The position numbers and the translations under genes are program-made. Below the pieces are notes generated by a model, which had not been told where the DNA came from, made no database searches, and worked only from the letters and a program-made list of their open reading frames with translations. From contig OZ007571.1 of assembly GCA_963931925.1 (NCBI GenBank), positions 37,951,430 to 38,015,429 of the forward strand: a stretch of DNA of 64,000 bases, written 5' to 3'. This document shows, one piece after another, positions 12,896 to 24,901 of the stretch (its first letter is position 1; each line of letters starts with the position of its first letter). This DNA comes from Onchidella celtica. Lineage: Eukaryota > Mollusca > Gastropoda > Systellommatophora > Onchidiidae.

Positions 12896-15800
12896 ACTGA
12901 GGACTTTAGCGAAACAGTTCACTCACCCACCGCCGGATATTTCAACAATTTCAAAAAGCTAATGGAAATGGGAATGACTGTGACATGCCATGAGATAAAA
13001 TGAGAAATTAGGCTACAGCAAGTCGGGATAACTTTCTCTTTCTATTTTTTTCAGTCACAAATGTGTCACAAATACTGATGACTGATTCCTGATTTATTGT
13101 CTGTATCAGCTGCGATGTTTCCACTGCCGGCCTGGATCGTTACTGAAATACGGTCACAGGCATTTCAAATGTGTATGTATGTATGTATGTATTTATGCTA
13201 TGTATGTCTGAGTTTTGACCATAGTGCGTTACTGGCAAAGGAAGAGAGAAGCGACACGATTTTCACGTGCACTGAACGCCACACGACAGAGTGAGTAGTA
13301 GCGAGGTAGCCGCGCGGAGCTCACCACCAGTCAATATTTTCCCCTACTGTCAAAGGTGTGTTTATCCTCAATCCGTGCGTGCCTAGCAATAGCCGTGAAG
13401 ATAACATTCACACGTGTGATAACTCTCCTGATGACTAACTTCATAGATGTTGGCTTGTGGTACATTATTGTAAGTAATCTTTTATTTGGGGGAGAGACTC
13501 ACGGTAAGATTAAGTTAGCTGTAGACCTTTGGCCGCATCATCCATTCATTCTAACAATTTAAATACACACCCAATATAATATGATACATTGAACAGACAG
13601 GTAAATATTTCCAGGAAACAATGCATATCTAATTTGCCTTTATGCAAACTTAAACATACAGAACTCATGTATTCTTGGTGTTGATTGTGCCGTGCAAGTA
13701 TTTATTCCCTGTGCTGAAATGAGGACATTATTCGTTTCTGTATGTTTATCACACATTCAACAGAGGGTCAAGTTTATATTTAGCTCTTGTTGGTTTGATC
13801 GAATCTATTAAATGGACCGTCTTTGTTGACTAGCCATATTTCCGACTTCATTTAGAATTGACTTTATTGGGATAACTGGAATTGTGCCCAGTGTTTCCTT
13901 AATATCTTGAAAGTTCAAATCTGCACAAAGTTTACAAATGTGAATAAATTTAGGAGAAGTATTTCTCATATTTACCTGTGCAGGATATACAACTCTGAAA
14001 GTTGCTGTGTATTAGTTAGAATTATTGAAATATATCTGAAACCGTGGTTCCTGAAGGTAGCAGGTAAAGTTATTGCTGTTACAGTAGCAGTCTATCACAC
14101 GACGGTCATCTCTGGTGTTCTTATGGGCAGGATGACTGCGTGTCAGACTGATCGGGGCAGGACGTTCTGCAAGGCTGATTGACCGGTGGACATTAATTTG
14201 CAGAGGTCATCATTTCTGTCCTTGGTGATTTTATTATTGTGAATTCATGGGTTTTTATTCTCCACCTGTGTTTAAATGGTAAACGTACAAAGCCTGCTGT
14301 CGTCCAGAATAGATTATACATAGACAACGTCATAGTGGCCTACATAAACTGGCTATCTTCTCTTTTTACACTTTAACTTTGTCGTTGGAGAGCCGTGGGC
14401 GACATCGTATGATGAAAGCCCGGGATACCTATCTTTAGATTTAGTTTCTGATCATCGAATCAGCCCACTCATCATTATACCGAAGGATGTTAATAATCGA
14501 AGTCGTCAACGCCATGCTTATCGAAAGGTAATGAGAAAAATCGATATTGCTTGGCTTTTGACTGATTAGCAGGTAAAAGACCACCGAGGAAAGAGGGTTT
14601 TGTCCCCTTAGCGAGGGCTATTCACCGTATCACACCGAAATGAAATAGCATGCGATTTAGTTTCAAATAACACCGGTGGCAAAGAATGGATGCCATAAAT
14701 GATCGATAAAAACAATTTAGATTCCCGAGAAGGACGCAAATTCGATGATTTGCATAAGGGGCTAAATGCTGATTGCAGTTATGCGTCTCCCACGAGTAGC
14801 TTTATAGTCGGATATTTGATTGTCCCCATGGGCGAGATTTATGTTTCAGCAACAATTGACAGATGCTACATTAGGGTGTAAGTGAACGAAGTAATAGTTT
14901 AGTTTACTCTACCTTGGTACAAAGTCTCCACCCAGCCGTCATACGTTCACACTACTCACTGGACACTTGATTCATGTCTACCTGTCAGGGTGGTAGAATT
15001 TAAATGCCCATTTCCCCCCCCCCTCCCCCCCCCCCCATTTTTTTTCTTGTTTGCTTATATTTTCTAAATTCTGTCTAGTTCCCTATCTGTCCATGCAGTA
15101 CATAGCCCACAGGGAAAATTTCAAAGCTATTACAACTTTGATGTCCGGTGTAAATATTCACTGCTAACTCATTAAGACAATTATTATTATTGCAGAATAA
15201 TGAAATTCGGGTTTGTGTGTGGATTTTGTGATGAAATGGGAGCAAAAAGTTAATTATTTTTCCAAGAACAATTCCAAGTTATCCAAACGAGGTATTGTAT
15301 GATTTTCAACTTGATATTTGTTCAAGGATTCTCTGGACAGATACGAGGGATTTACCGCAGTCTAGGACTGGTATGGCTTTAATTTAATCCCACCAGTCCA
15401 TGATAAGATGGCTTTTTTGTTTAAGATTCACTGGTTTTAATTTTGGATTTAAATGCCTGGAAAAAAAACAACAACCTCTCTTGACACAGTAGTCAGTTAT
15501 TTAAATCAGCAACTGTGTTATTTTGTTTCTTTGGACGATTTCTATGTTGGTTGGAGAACACGAAACTAATATTTATGTATTATCATCATTTTAAAGTTAT
15601 CTTATGTTATAAACAGCTCTGTTTATGCGCACCATGACATTATTATGTTATTAGTTGTGTGTTGCGAGCGATGACAATGTCCCCAAACACCCTTAAAAAG
15701 CAAATGCTGTGAGATAACTCAAGAGACCAGTTCAGGCACAAAAGTTTTGACCCATTATGTATAACAGGACTTGTGGCTGGAGGTTGCTAGGAGAAAATGT

Positions 15801-16337
15801 TTCCCACGCATTCTCTAAAACGTTAATCGTAGCGTAATGATTGTTATCTATTCCGTTGAAATGAAAACTACAGAAATCCATTATTTAATGTCATACAAAG
15901 GGAAGAAGTCAACAGCATTATCATAGGGCCGATTCCGATTAAAGATTAAACAAATAAAGCATTAGCAGCGACGTCAAAAGTACATTGATCACAGCGCTGA
16001 TGTCTCATGTCTGAATCCGTGTTGTTCTAAGGGTTGTTGACGTTGCTCAACTCTGAAATTCTACTAATTTCAGATTGTTAACTAAGCAAATTTCAATGTT
16101 ATTTATTCATTTTTTCAACCTTTTGGTTTTGGAAGACGGGAATAATTAGTGTGAACTATGATGAGGGTGCTGAAAAGAGGGGGGGGGGGAGGGGGCGGGC
16201 ATTCCGCTAGAAACAATGTTGGTGGTAGTAGTTGTGATCATGGTGGGAGATAGGGTAGTAGTAGTTGTAGTAATCATTGATGCCGTGACAGAAGCAGAAG
16301 TAGCAGAAGCAGCAGTGGCGGTAGCTGAAGACGTGTA
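12896..16337. other. Long unique spacer, no gene recognised
   Basis: About 3.4 kb of mostly non-repetitive, AT-rich DNA without a supported exon or element end. A C/T homopolymer patch lies at 15006-15052 and a G run at 16180-16198. It could be intronic. Confidence 0.55.
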
Positions 16338-16905
16338 GATAAGATAAGAATCACTTTATTATCCCATAAGGGAAATTCTTTTTCACCGAGCGCTTAACAG
16401 AACATACGGTGTACACATATCTTATGTATCATTATATAAACAAACTCAATAAGTCAATAACAGACATACATGGAGTGACATGGTAAATAACCTTAATGAA
16501 ATGTGGCACACATCTAGTTAAAATGACTTGCTGAGGCGAATTGCGGAAGGCAAAAACGATGTTCTGTATCTTTTCCTGTTTGTTTTCATGTGTATTCTTC
16601 TGTTGCTCTTGGATGATCTAGAAATTTGATGAAACAGGGGATGGTGGCTGTCATTTAAGTGGACATGAATTTTCTCACACAAGCATTTGAGTATAGCATT
16701 GTTATAACTGAAAAATGCCGTGTTTGTCATGTTGCATACTTTCTTGATGATTGTGTTGTTAAGTTTATGCTTGTCAGTTTCTCTCGCATTGCCCCCCCCC
16801 CCCATGCTGTAATACAATAAGTTATTATGCTTTCGATGGCAGCTATGCAGAACAGAGAAAGCAGTGTTTTATCAACATTAAAAGATCTATATTTCTTAAT
16901 GACTA
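16338..16905 (-). mobile_element. LINE 3' end, 5'-truncated and degraded
   Basis: On the minus strand a reverse transcriptase C-terminal relic is followed by about 130 bases of 3' UTR. The end reads TTTCCCTTATGGGATAATAA then AAGTGATTC with a short (CTTAT)-type tail at 16338-16348. The CCC...GGG part can pair into a small stem. The same terminal motif ends the long SINE family at 27892 and 52583. The upstream limit near 16905 is where homology to the protein fades. Confidence 0.75.
16518..16905 (-). pseudogene. LINE reverse transcriptase C-terminus, frameshifted
   Basis: The upstream part reads RSFNVDKTLLSLFCIAAIES then ITYCITAWGG, which is the usual start of the region after the RT core in CR1/L2-like elements. 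The downstream part is in another frame and carries SHHPLFHQ and RYRTSFLPSAIRL, matching the conserved 'SHPL...RTNR..SFIP.AI.LLN' type ending. The two parts meet at the C/G homopolymer at about 16791-16803, so a change of run length broke the frame. The intact protein would be the tail of ORF2. A sequencing or assembly error in the homopolymer is an alternative cause. Confidence 0.75.
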
Positions 16906-17379
16906 ATAATAATATCGTGATAGTAGCGGCACACCGCCACCCCACGGAATGCAGCGGGCAGTGCCTATTGTGCTAGTGTGAAGCAAAATTTATAGCCAGC
17001 GAGCCTCCAGTCTAGCGCCTGCACCAGCGTTGGTCTGTTTCACCCCTGAGCAATAGCCGTATCTGCAGTTTGAGCAGATTTAGTGGGAAGTAGTTATGTC
17101 TGTGGTTTTGCCTAACTGTCTGTAGGTAGTCATCAGTGTCCGAAGACACGATACCCTGGATGACCATACACTACCTACAATACGCCATATTATTATGATT
17201 ATAAATGATTGCCACTTATTTCAGTCCCATCTCTAAACGTCTTCCTGTGCAGAACGTTTAGTATTCTTCTTTGCCTTTTCCTCCTCAGCGACAGATTTTA
17301 TCGACGTTTTGGAATAATGCAATTTTTGTCTGTTGGTATGAAATGACTGCCATTATTTTTATATTTTACTTCCGTTGTT
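16906..17379. other. Spacer, nothing recognised
   Basis: No supported gene or element. Confidence 0.55.
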
Positions 17380-17565
17380 TTTGGCACTTCTAGGCTACGC
17401 CAGAGACTCGGCCTTGGTCCCCCGCTAGGCGTTCAGAGTAAAGTCTTCTTTAAAAACAAGGGTAGAAATTAGTCCCGATCCTAGTGGGATTCGACCCCCG
17501 GACATCTTGCACCAGGCTGAAGAGCCCAAACTACTGAATTATAGTCCCGGCTAACCGCAATTTTG
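17380..17565 (-). mobile_element. tRNA-derived SINE, minus strand
   Basis: Read on the minus strand, a tRNA-like head runs from about 17560 with an A-box region AATTCAGTAGTTTGGGC and a good B box GGGTCGAATCCC near 17488-17500. A non-tRNA body follows down to about 17390. The degraded anticodon region and the attached body argue for a SINE rather than a functional tRNA gene. It differs from the 17803 family in its body. Confidence 0.6.
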
Positions 17566-17802
17566 ATCAAAGGGACCTTCATAATTGTTTAGGTATGACA
17601 ACCTGAAACGGCGTTCCTTTAGCCACGAAATCCTTTGATAACAATACTATCTCTAACCATGCGATCGCCTGAAGCATTTGCAGATATGTATAGCAAACAC
17701 AACGGTTTCAAACACGGTATTCACTTTCGTCTAAAGAAAGTCATTGAAAAATATTTAACCAAACGGACATGCAAATGTCACAAAACTGAACAGTTCAAAC
17801 CA

Positions 17803-17975
17803 ACACAGTGGCCCAGTGAATAGAATACGTGAGGGTCCCAGGTTCGAATCCCGCTCAAGGCCTGGTCCAATGTTACTTAATTCTTGAAGTGTCTGTAAGG
17901 AATTCACTTCCCGGCGACCTAAGGTGGGCCTGAGTCCTGTCTCTGATTTGCTTCACTGTGCAGAAAAAAAAAGAC
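17803..17975 (+). mobile_element. tRNA-derived SINE, plus strand
   Basis: A head with A box GTGGCCCAGTGAATAGAAT (about 17809-17827) and B box GGTTCGAATCCC (about 17841-17852) leads into a body with a CGGCGACCTAAGG block. It ends in an A tract at 17965-17974. The body resembles those at 9420-9590 and 12760-12895. Confidence 0.7.
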
Positions 17976-19680
17976 GCACTCTCTCCTCCGCGTTTCTAAC
18001 CTCAAAACAGGACTCTTTCAGTTGGCCACTGTTATAGATAGTCTTTCCTGGAAGCCAAATTTTGGTCAAGATCCAAGTGCAGCACAGATCACTTGAAAAG
18101 TAAGACCCTTGACATTAAGGCTAGTATCACACTCAATCAAGTCTGTCTTGCCCGGGGTTTTAGTGTGAGATGTAGACTATGGGGTTGGACCGGAATTCGC
18201 GCACTAGTGAGACTGAAACAAGCAAGTTCAAATATGTGATGCATCATGAAGGATCGGTCCACAAGGTACATTTTATTTAAACTGAGTTATTGATATCACG
18301 TGAAAGAGAATTCTTTTCCCTTGGATTTGATGCTAGGGATTCATTGAATTCTGAACATTTTTAGACTGTTATAAGCAATTGAAGTTGATGGCTATCACTT
18401 TTTTTAAGACGTAAAGTTTCGAGAAAAGTTCGTTTGGGCAATTACTCAATAACTAGGCCTGTACCTTCCGGACCGAACCGTCACGTTGCGTCAGATATTA
18501 TGCGTCAGATCCGTCGCCAGATAGGTTTGTCTCGTGGGCTATTAGCCTAATGTCAACAAGCACTTTTTATATTACCGGTGGATTTTGCTTGCTTCAGCAT
18601 TTTTATATTTTTTTTTGGTCTTTGTACTTACTGTTTCGTGATCAATATGATGGCATCAGGATTATCATCATTTAATTACTGCTTTAAGTGTTCTTGTTCA
18701 TCAAGCCGTATGTTGTCAGTATTGTAAAGTAAATACTATTCAAATCCAATAGCATATAGGCTGAATTTTCAATCAATAACACCGTCGGCATTCTCTTGCT
18801 ATTTTCCTGGGAGGTGCTGAACGTTACATTAAACGACCAGACTGTAACCAAGTGTTGTGTGGTATTCTCTCTTTTTTTATATACTTTTTTAAAATTACGT
18901 CTTTCATAGTTTTTTCTTTGAAACAATGTTTCCACTCTAATCACAACAATTCCTCATTGTAATAAATTAATCTTAAAATTTATACCAACAAGAAAACCAG
19001 GATCGTGTTCATAAAAATATGGGTATGTAAAATATTTCATCTAGGTTGAGCGTTTCATTGACAGTCTTTCTGGTCCTTAAACTCTGAATAGCAACATGGA
19101 TGTGATTTGAACACTTTCAGATTTCAAACATTTTCGTACCGTATCCAGTATTGGAAAATCTGTTTCAGTGTATATTGAGTTGAATCGCCCATGAAACATC
19201 ATATTGAATTATGCTGATTTCCACACAATTTGGACGGTCTGTGCGTAATAACAAAAATGAAAAGCTTTCCCATATCTGACAGATGTATCTTTCAGATCCT
19301 GACGGAGCCATGTACGCACCATCAATCAAAGTGGAATCTGATATTAGGGAGCTTCGGATAATCGATATTTGTCTCATTGATCACGATATTAACTCATTCT
19401 TTTTGCTTTCTGCTTGAGGCCCGCACATTACGCAAACGGACACCAGGCGCTGTTCCACATTTGAGATGTTTTATTTTTTTTCTTTGCATAACTGGAAGGG
19501 ATCCAATTTTACTCCCCGAATGATCCTTGTTCATAATTTAGTGAGTGCTCATTTCATTCATGCATACAGGAAATTAGATTCCTTTCAGAGTCACTGGGCT
19601 GTGTTCTGTTCTTGGTATAGCAGGTGAACACAATCACTTGTTTTATGCTCGATCGATCAAACAAAGATAAAATAAATAGA
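17976..19680. other. Spacer, nothing recognised
   Basis: A small foldback (TATCACACT at about 18124-18132 and AGTGTGAGA at about 18161-18169) is the only structure noticed. No gene supported. Confidence 0.55.
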
Positions 19681-20293
19681 TTTATTTATACAGACAGACA
19701 GGCAGATAGACAGATAAATAGCAAGGCAGGTAGGCAGACAGTGGGATGGATGGCTGGCTGCACTGATGGACGGACGGATGGATGGAAGGAGGGAGGGAGG
19801 GAGAGACCGGGGGGGGGGGGACAGACGGACGAACGGGCGAACGGGCGAACGGACAGACAGAAACAGACAGACCGATAGATCGGCAGACAGACAAATAGCT
19901 AGGCAAGTAGGGAGGCACTGGGATGGATGGCTGGTTGCACGGATGGATAGATGGATGGATGGATATATGGCTGGATGGATGGATGGACGGATATAAGGCT
20001 GGATGGATGGATGTATATATGGCTGGATGGATGGATGGACGGATATATGGCCGGATGGATGGATGGATATATGGCTGGATGGATGGATGGCTGGATGGAT
20101 GGATGGGTGGATAGATAGAGGGACGAACGGACGGACAGACTGATAGATCGGCAGACAGACAAATAGCTAGGCAAGTAGGGAGACAGTGGGGTGGATGGCT
20201 GGCTGCACAGATGGATGGACATATGGACAGACACACAAATAGGCAAGCAGACAAACAGACAGGCAACACGCAGACAGATAGATAGACAAGGGA
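19681..20293. repeat. GGAT/GACA satellite with higher-order units
   Basis: GGAT and GACA/GATA tetramers are organised into larger units. A ~60-base block (CAGAyAAATAGC...GGATGGCTGG) starts at about 19711, 19888 and 20156, and the last two are spaced 268 bases apart. Between them lie units of about 30-37 bases ending in ATATGGCTGG. Cys/Ser/Pro-rich and Gly/Trp/Met/Asp-rich frames through it are artefacts. Confidence 0.9.
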
Positions 20294-21078
20294 TGTTAAC
20301 AGATGGAGAAGGGTGGAAAAGTGGAGAAGAGTAGGCGGAAAAGAATAAAAATGAGTTCCAGTGTCAAGCCGCCATTCCATCTCCATATGTTTAATTTTGC
20401 ATGATCCCTTGCTTGCTCTCTTATCCATAGCGCTGTCGTTTTTAAGTCAGCTGTAGAGCTTTCCAAGAAAAATTTTAATCTGACCTGATGCAAGATTTTA
20501 TTCTAATCGTTGAACCTAATGAACTTGGAAATCCAGCGTTCTATGAGTTTAGTAGAGACGTTGTTCATCAGAACACAGTTCCAGTTCATCCACCCACCTC
20601 TATGCAGTGTGCAGCACCCATTAATGTATCCAATCGTCAAGTTATCCAGCCATATCTCATCCTATCATTGCAAATGATAAACCTCCTCCCAAACAACTAT
20701 CTGCTTTTGCAAACCACTCACTTATCATGAGCTGTTTCTTGCCCAGTATAACATCTCTTTCTGGTCTTTGTTTTTACCATGTCTCTATTTATGACACCCA
20801 GACCTTCCCATTCGCTTTCTAGGTCCATTTAATCCATTTTCCTCACTATTTCTTTATTTCTGTCTCGTTCTAAGTTGCCCACCCCCAGAACTCCCCTTTC
20901 CACCACTCCTAGATCACCTCAGGGTGACCCGTGCTACATGACAAGTGTGACATGTCCATCCGGAGAAATCTGGCCTGTCCCATAATTGGATTGGTTGTTC
21001 GTGTGATTGAGGGTTGGTCAGATAAGTTCCACAAAAAAAAAAAAACGACAACAAATACATACAAAAAATTTTTGGACC
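20294..21078. other. Spacer, nothing recognised
   Basis: No supported gene. An 80-codon frame at 20488-20730 has no recognisable domain and weak context. Confidence 0.55.
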
Positions 21079-21390
21079 TGCTGCACGACCTGGCATTAAG
21101 TTAAAATATTTTAAAAAGAAAGCAACAACAACAACAACAACAACAACAACTGCATGTCGCAAAGTCTGGCATTAAGAACAACCAAAAAAAATATTTACTA
21201 ATTAAACTTGTTCCCTCCGTTTAAACAAAACAACAAGAACAAAAACAAAAAGAAAAACCTGCATGTCGCAAAGCCCGGCGTTAAGAACAAACAAAGCATT
21301 ACTAATTAAAGTTGTTCCTTTCATTTTTAATTCCCTGGAACTTTTCTTTTGTTGTTGTTCTTTACGCAAGGCTTTGCGACATACAACCTT
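21079..21390. repeat. Direct and inverted repeat cluster (GCATGTCGCAAAG family)
   Basis: CTGCATGTCGCAAAG...TAAGAACAA...ACTAATTAAA followed by TTGTTCC occurs at 21150-21213 and again at 21259-21317, 109 bases apart. A weaker third copy starts near 21079. An inverted copy lies at 21351-21389 (reverse complement of GTATGTCGCAAAG). Spacers are (CAA)n. The arrangement suggests a foldback or nested repeat, but the family is not recognised. Confidence 0.75.
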
Positions 21391-24300
21391 TTTGCTCCCC
21401 TCACTTTATCTGACCGTCGACAAAGGAGACGCCACAGTTGTGTATTTGTTCTGCGTCCTTTCATTTTTTTAGTTCTAAAGTTCTTCTGAAACGCGACGGG
21501 CTTAACTACAAAAAAAAACAAACAAGAGAACGTCCGTTTGAGAATCGGAAAAACGAATTAAATTATTCCGTCTCCCCATTTAGACATTTAGAGAAAGAGA
21601 TGGGAAACTATATTATTACCACGGTTCTCATCATGAGAGACCTTTTTAAAAAAAGGATCTTTTGGGGGAGCATCGAGACCCCTTGACTTTCTTAATTCTT
21701 TGGGGCGTCGGGCCACACACAGGCCAAGAGTCTGAGCTCTGCAGTCTTTAGATCGTAATTGCATGCGAATCTTCGGATCGTAGCCATCCACGTGGTCCCT
21801 TAGAATGACAAAGTTACTATCTCCACCTTTTTGGTTGAACTGAACTGAGTTACACATTATACACTACTTGTACCGTCCTTTCTCATTGTGTCTCAAAGTA
21901 TCAAGCAGATTAGGTGTGCAATTTATAAGTTTCACTCAAAAGAAGAAAACATTCTTTGCTCTAAAAACTATGATTTTATGAAACTTCAATTTTCGATTTC
22001 TTAAAAGTTGACGGAAGGGAGTCAGAACCTTGTCATTCTAGCGGGACGACTTGTTTTACTCATATTTCTTCATGAAAGGAGATCGATAACACCATGTATC
22101 TTAAAATTACTCAGGCAATTCAAAAGCAGAATGGACAACACACATTAGCAGCTGTCAGGTAATATTTGTACTGATAAATAGGACATTGGAGCTTCATTGC
22201 AATGCCAAGGTGTATTTAATTGCACTTTTAGTCTTGTATTTACAAACTTGGCCATGCTTGCAGGAAAAACAAGTTTATAATCAAATTCCAGAGTAGTGTG
22301 AGGAACTGCTATAATAATTCTACTGAAACTGTGCTGCTGGGAATTTTTGCATCGTGTATGCGTTTGATTAATTATGAGATAATTCTAAATGACTGTGGCT
22401 TTAGACCAGACAAACAAAATAAAAACTGCTAACTGTCGCTAACCGCAGAAAAACAGAACAAAAAGTGGATTTTTTGGTGTGGTCTGGAAAACCTAACTTT
22501 GAAATCTCCAGAACAGAGCACTTCTATAACCATTACTGTTTTTGTAACTAACATTTTTTTTGCAGTTAGGTGGGTAGGGAAATATACAACTGGAGCAGTC
22601 TCCCTGGGATGCATGTGGCATGGGAGATGTATTTTATCTCAGGAAGTGTGTTGGTTGTCATATGGCTTATCTCCCTGCCATAACATTCAATATTCCGCTC
22701 GCAAATGGAAACAAACAGGCCAGAATCAATGGATCTGCTTCGTCTGTCTTCTGGTTTATAATCACCTGTCTATGGAGACTGGTCTGTAGATAATCCCCAG
22801 CAGGAATTCGCCACTGGTGGTGTCTACGTTTGTCTTATCCTATCATCTTTCTGCCACATTGTCTATTATCTGCAGCGTCATCAACATGCCTTCCATGGGA
22901 ACCTCGTCATCGACTTGGCATCCATTTATAAAAAAACTGTCAGAGTGAAAAAGTAAGATAATAAATATATGTGTTGCTGATAGTATTAAAGTGTACAGTC
23001 ACAGAAACACTAACTTTACATGTCGGGGTGGTAGTATTTACATTATGTGTAAGAAATTAAAGAAATGCCTCCCACAAAGCAGCTGGTGTCCGTTGGTCTC
23101 AGCCCACGTCACGAAAACGCGTTCAGACGTTCCTATGTCGCCTCTACCATGAGTGATGCTGCCTCTGGAAGACGCTGGAGGAGGGGGGGGGGGAGAAGAG
23201 AAGAGGAAAAGATAGGGATTCCTTGGATCCTTTGGTCAGAACAACGCAGAAGCAATTGAACCATATTTCATGTCGCAGAGATCTAAGACTAGAAAAGTTC
23301 TCTCCAAATCTGTCATACACATTGATCTGTATAATCGCACATGCTGCTTTCTTGTGTTAATAAATTACATCCATATGCACGAATGGTCACATTTTGGGAC
23401 ATTCTCAATCATCAAACTTCCTCGTTGATCTCAAAACTAGTCGATTATCCGGACATATTTAATGTTACATGACTGTGTTTCAGCACGTGCACTTGGCGAG
23501 TCAAATGTAGATGTTAGGAATCCTGTGCTCGATAACCCGTAACATATTCACTTTAAACCAGCCGATGATTGCATGCCTTAAGACTGTAAATACAATCTCA
23601 TTATGTTATTCTGGTCCTCTGTTCATTACGGTTACAGATAACGTCTGATTAAAATGCATAAATAAAAACCGCACGAGAGCACTGTAATTCCAGTAGATTT
23701 GTCGTAGTTCCTGTAACATCTCCCGTGAATTACTGTAGTACTGCACGCAAACAGTCTGGCACTGGCAGCGTGGGTGGGACTTTATCAATGGACACACACA
23801 CATTCATATATACACACTGTAAGCACACATAACGTGGACATGCGTACACATACGCACAGTATGTACGTACACGTAGGGCCTACAAAAGTGTGCAGTTTGG
23901 ATGAGTTTATCTGAAGCTTACCTACCCGTGCGTGGGAGGATTGCCAATGTTAATAATTATTATTGATATTATGGCTGTTGCTTTGTTGTTATTTTCATTG
24001 TTATTATTGTTCTTGCTGCTTCTACTATTGTTTTTGTTATTCATGTATTGTGTTGCTGTTGTTAAAGATTGACGACTCATGAAACAGTGTGACCGGCCCT
24101 ACATGAACATTTTCTTGGAATAAATTTTAACATCAAAGACTTAACAGAAACGTTGCTGGCATTGACTACAGAATCAGCGTGTGAGATTTAAAGTTTCTCT
24201 GAAAGGATCAGTTATCTGTTTTGCGGAGATAAAATATTGAAGGAACATTTTGAAATGCAGGAGCCGCGGAGCATTGTGAGTGGGAAAGGGCTTAAAACTA

Positions 24301-24614
24301 AATCATTGCATTGAACCTGCATTTAAATGACCCTCCTCCGAGTGGAGAAAGAAAAACGAGAATATGAGACGAGAAAGCGAAGAGAACATGTGTATAGTGT
24401 GCGTGTGTGTGTGTGGGGGGGGGGGCAATGGAGGCAGTTACATAATTATTGTGGATGTGTGTTTTTTTTAACAACTTACTATTGATGAGAAAAGCAAGTG
24501 TATGACTGATAACTTCAAACTAAAATTATTTTTTTTTATTCACGGCGTTTTGTTTGGAAGAGGAAGAGCGTGGAACACGCCATTCTAACCCGAGTATTGT
24601 CTTTTGTGTTTCAG
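21391..24614. other. Spacer, no gene recognised
   Basis: About 3.2 kb without a supported exon or element. A G run lies at 23183-23193, and GT plus G runs at 24403-24425. It ends in a polypyrimidine tract and CAG that could be the splice acceptor of the next entry. Confidence 0.5.
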
Positions 24615-24901
24615 GCCTGATCAGTACACAGTGGAGACACTGCTACAGCCACACCATCGGATCACCGACAACCGTGGACATAGTTGGCTGAATAGTCCAT
24701 ACCAACAGGAAAGTACATCAGCTGAAATGATTTACTGATCTGCAAAGAAACCTGTGGTGTACAGTACATCTCAAGAGCGGACATTCTGATCGGATTTAAT
24801 GTAGTACAAAACAAGTCGATCAAGATTTCATCAGTCCAGTCATTCCTTAAGCCTGGGCAACTCGGTTGTGTTGTCAGAACACCAACTACCAGTCACAACT
24901 G
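24615..24901 (+). other. Candidate internal untranslated exon
   Basis: A strong acceptor-like tract (TCTTTTGTGTTTCAG, ending at 24614) precedes 287 bases that are less AT-rich than their surroundings. They end at a donor-like CTG|GTGAGG at 24901/24902. All frames contain stops, so the exon would be 5' or 3' UTR, or part of a long non-coding RNA. It lies 1.7 kb upstream of the candidate coding exon at 26604-26827 on the same strand, so it could be a 5' UTR exon of that gene. This is inference from splice signals only. Confidence 0.35.

Noticed and set aside
19682..20428. 248-codon Ser/Pro/His/Ile-rich frame
   Set aside because: Translation of the GGAT/GACA satellite. Equivalent frames occur on the other strand.
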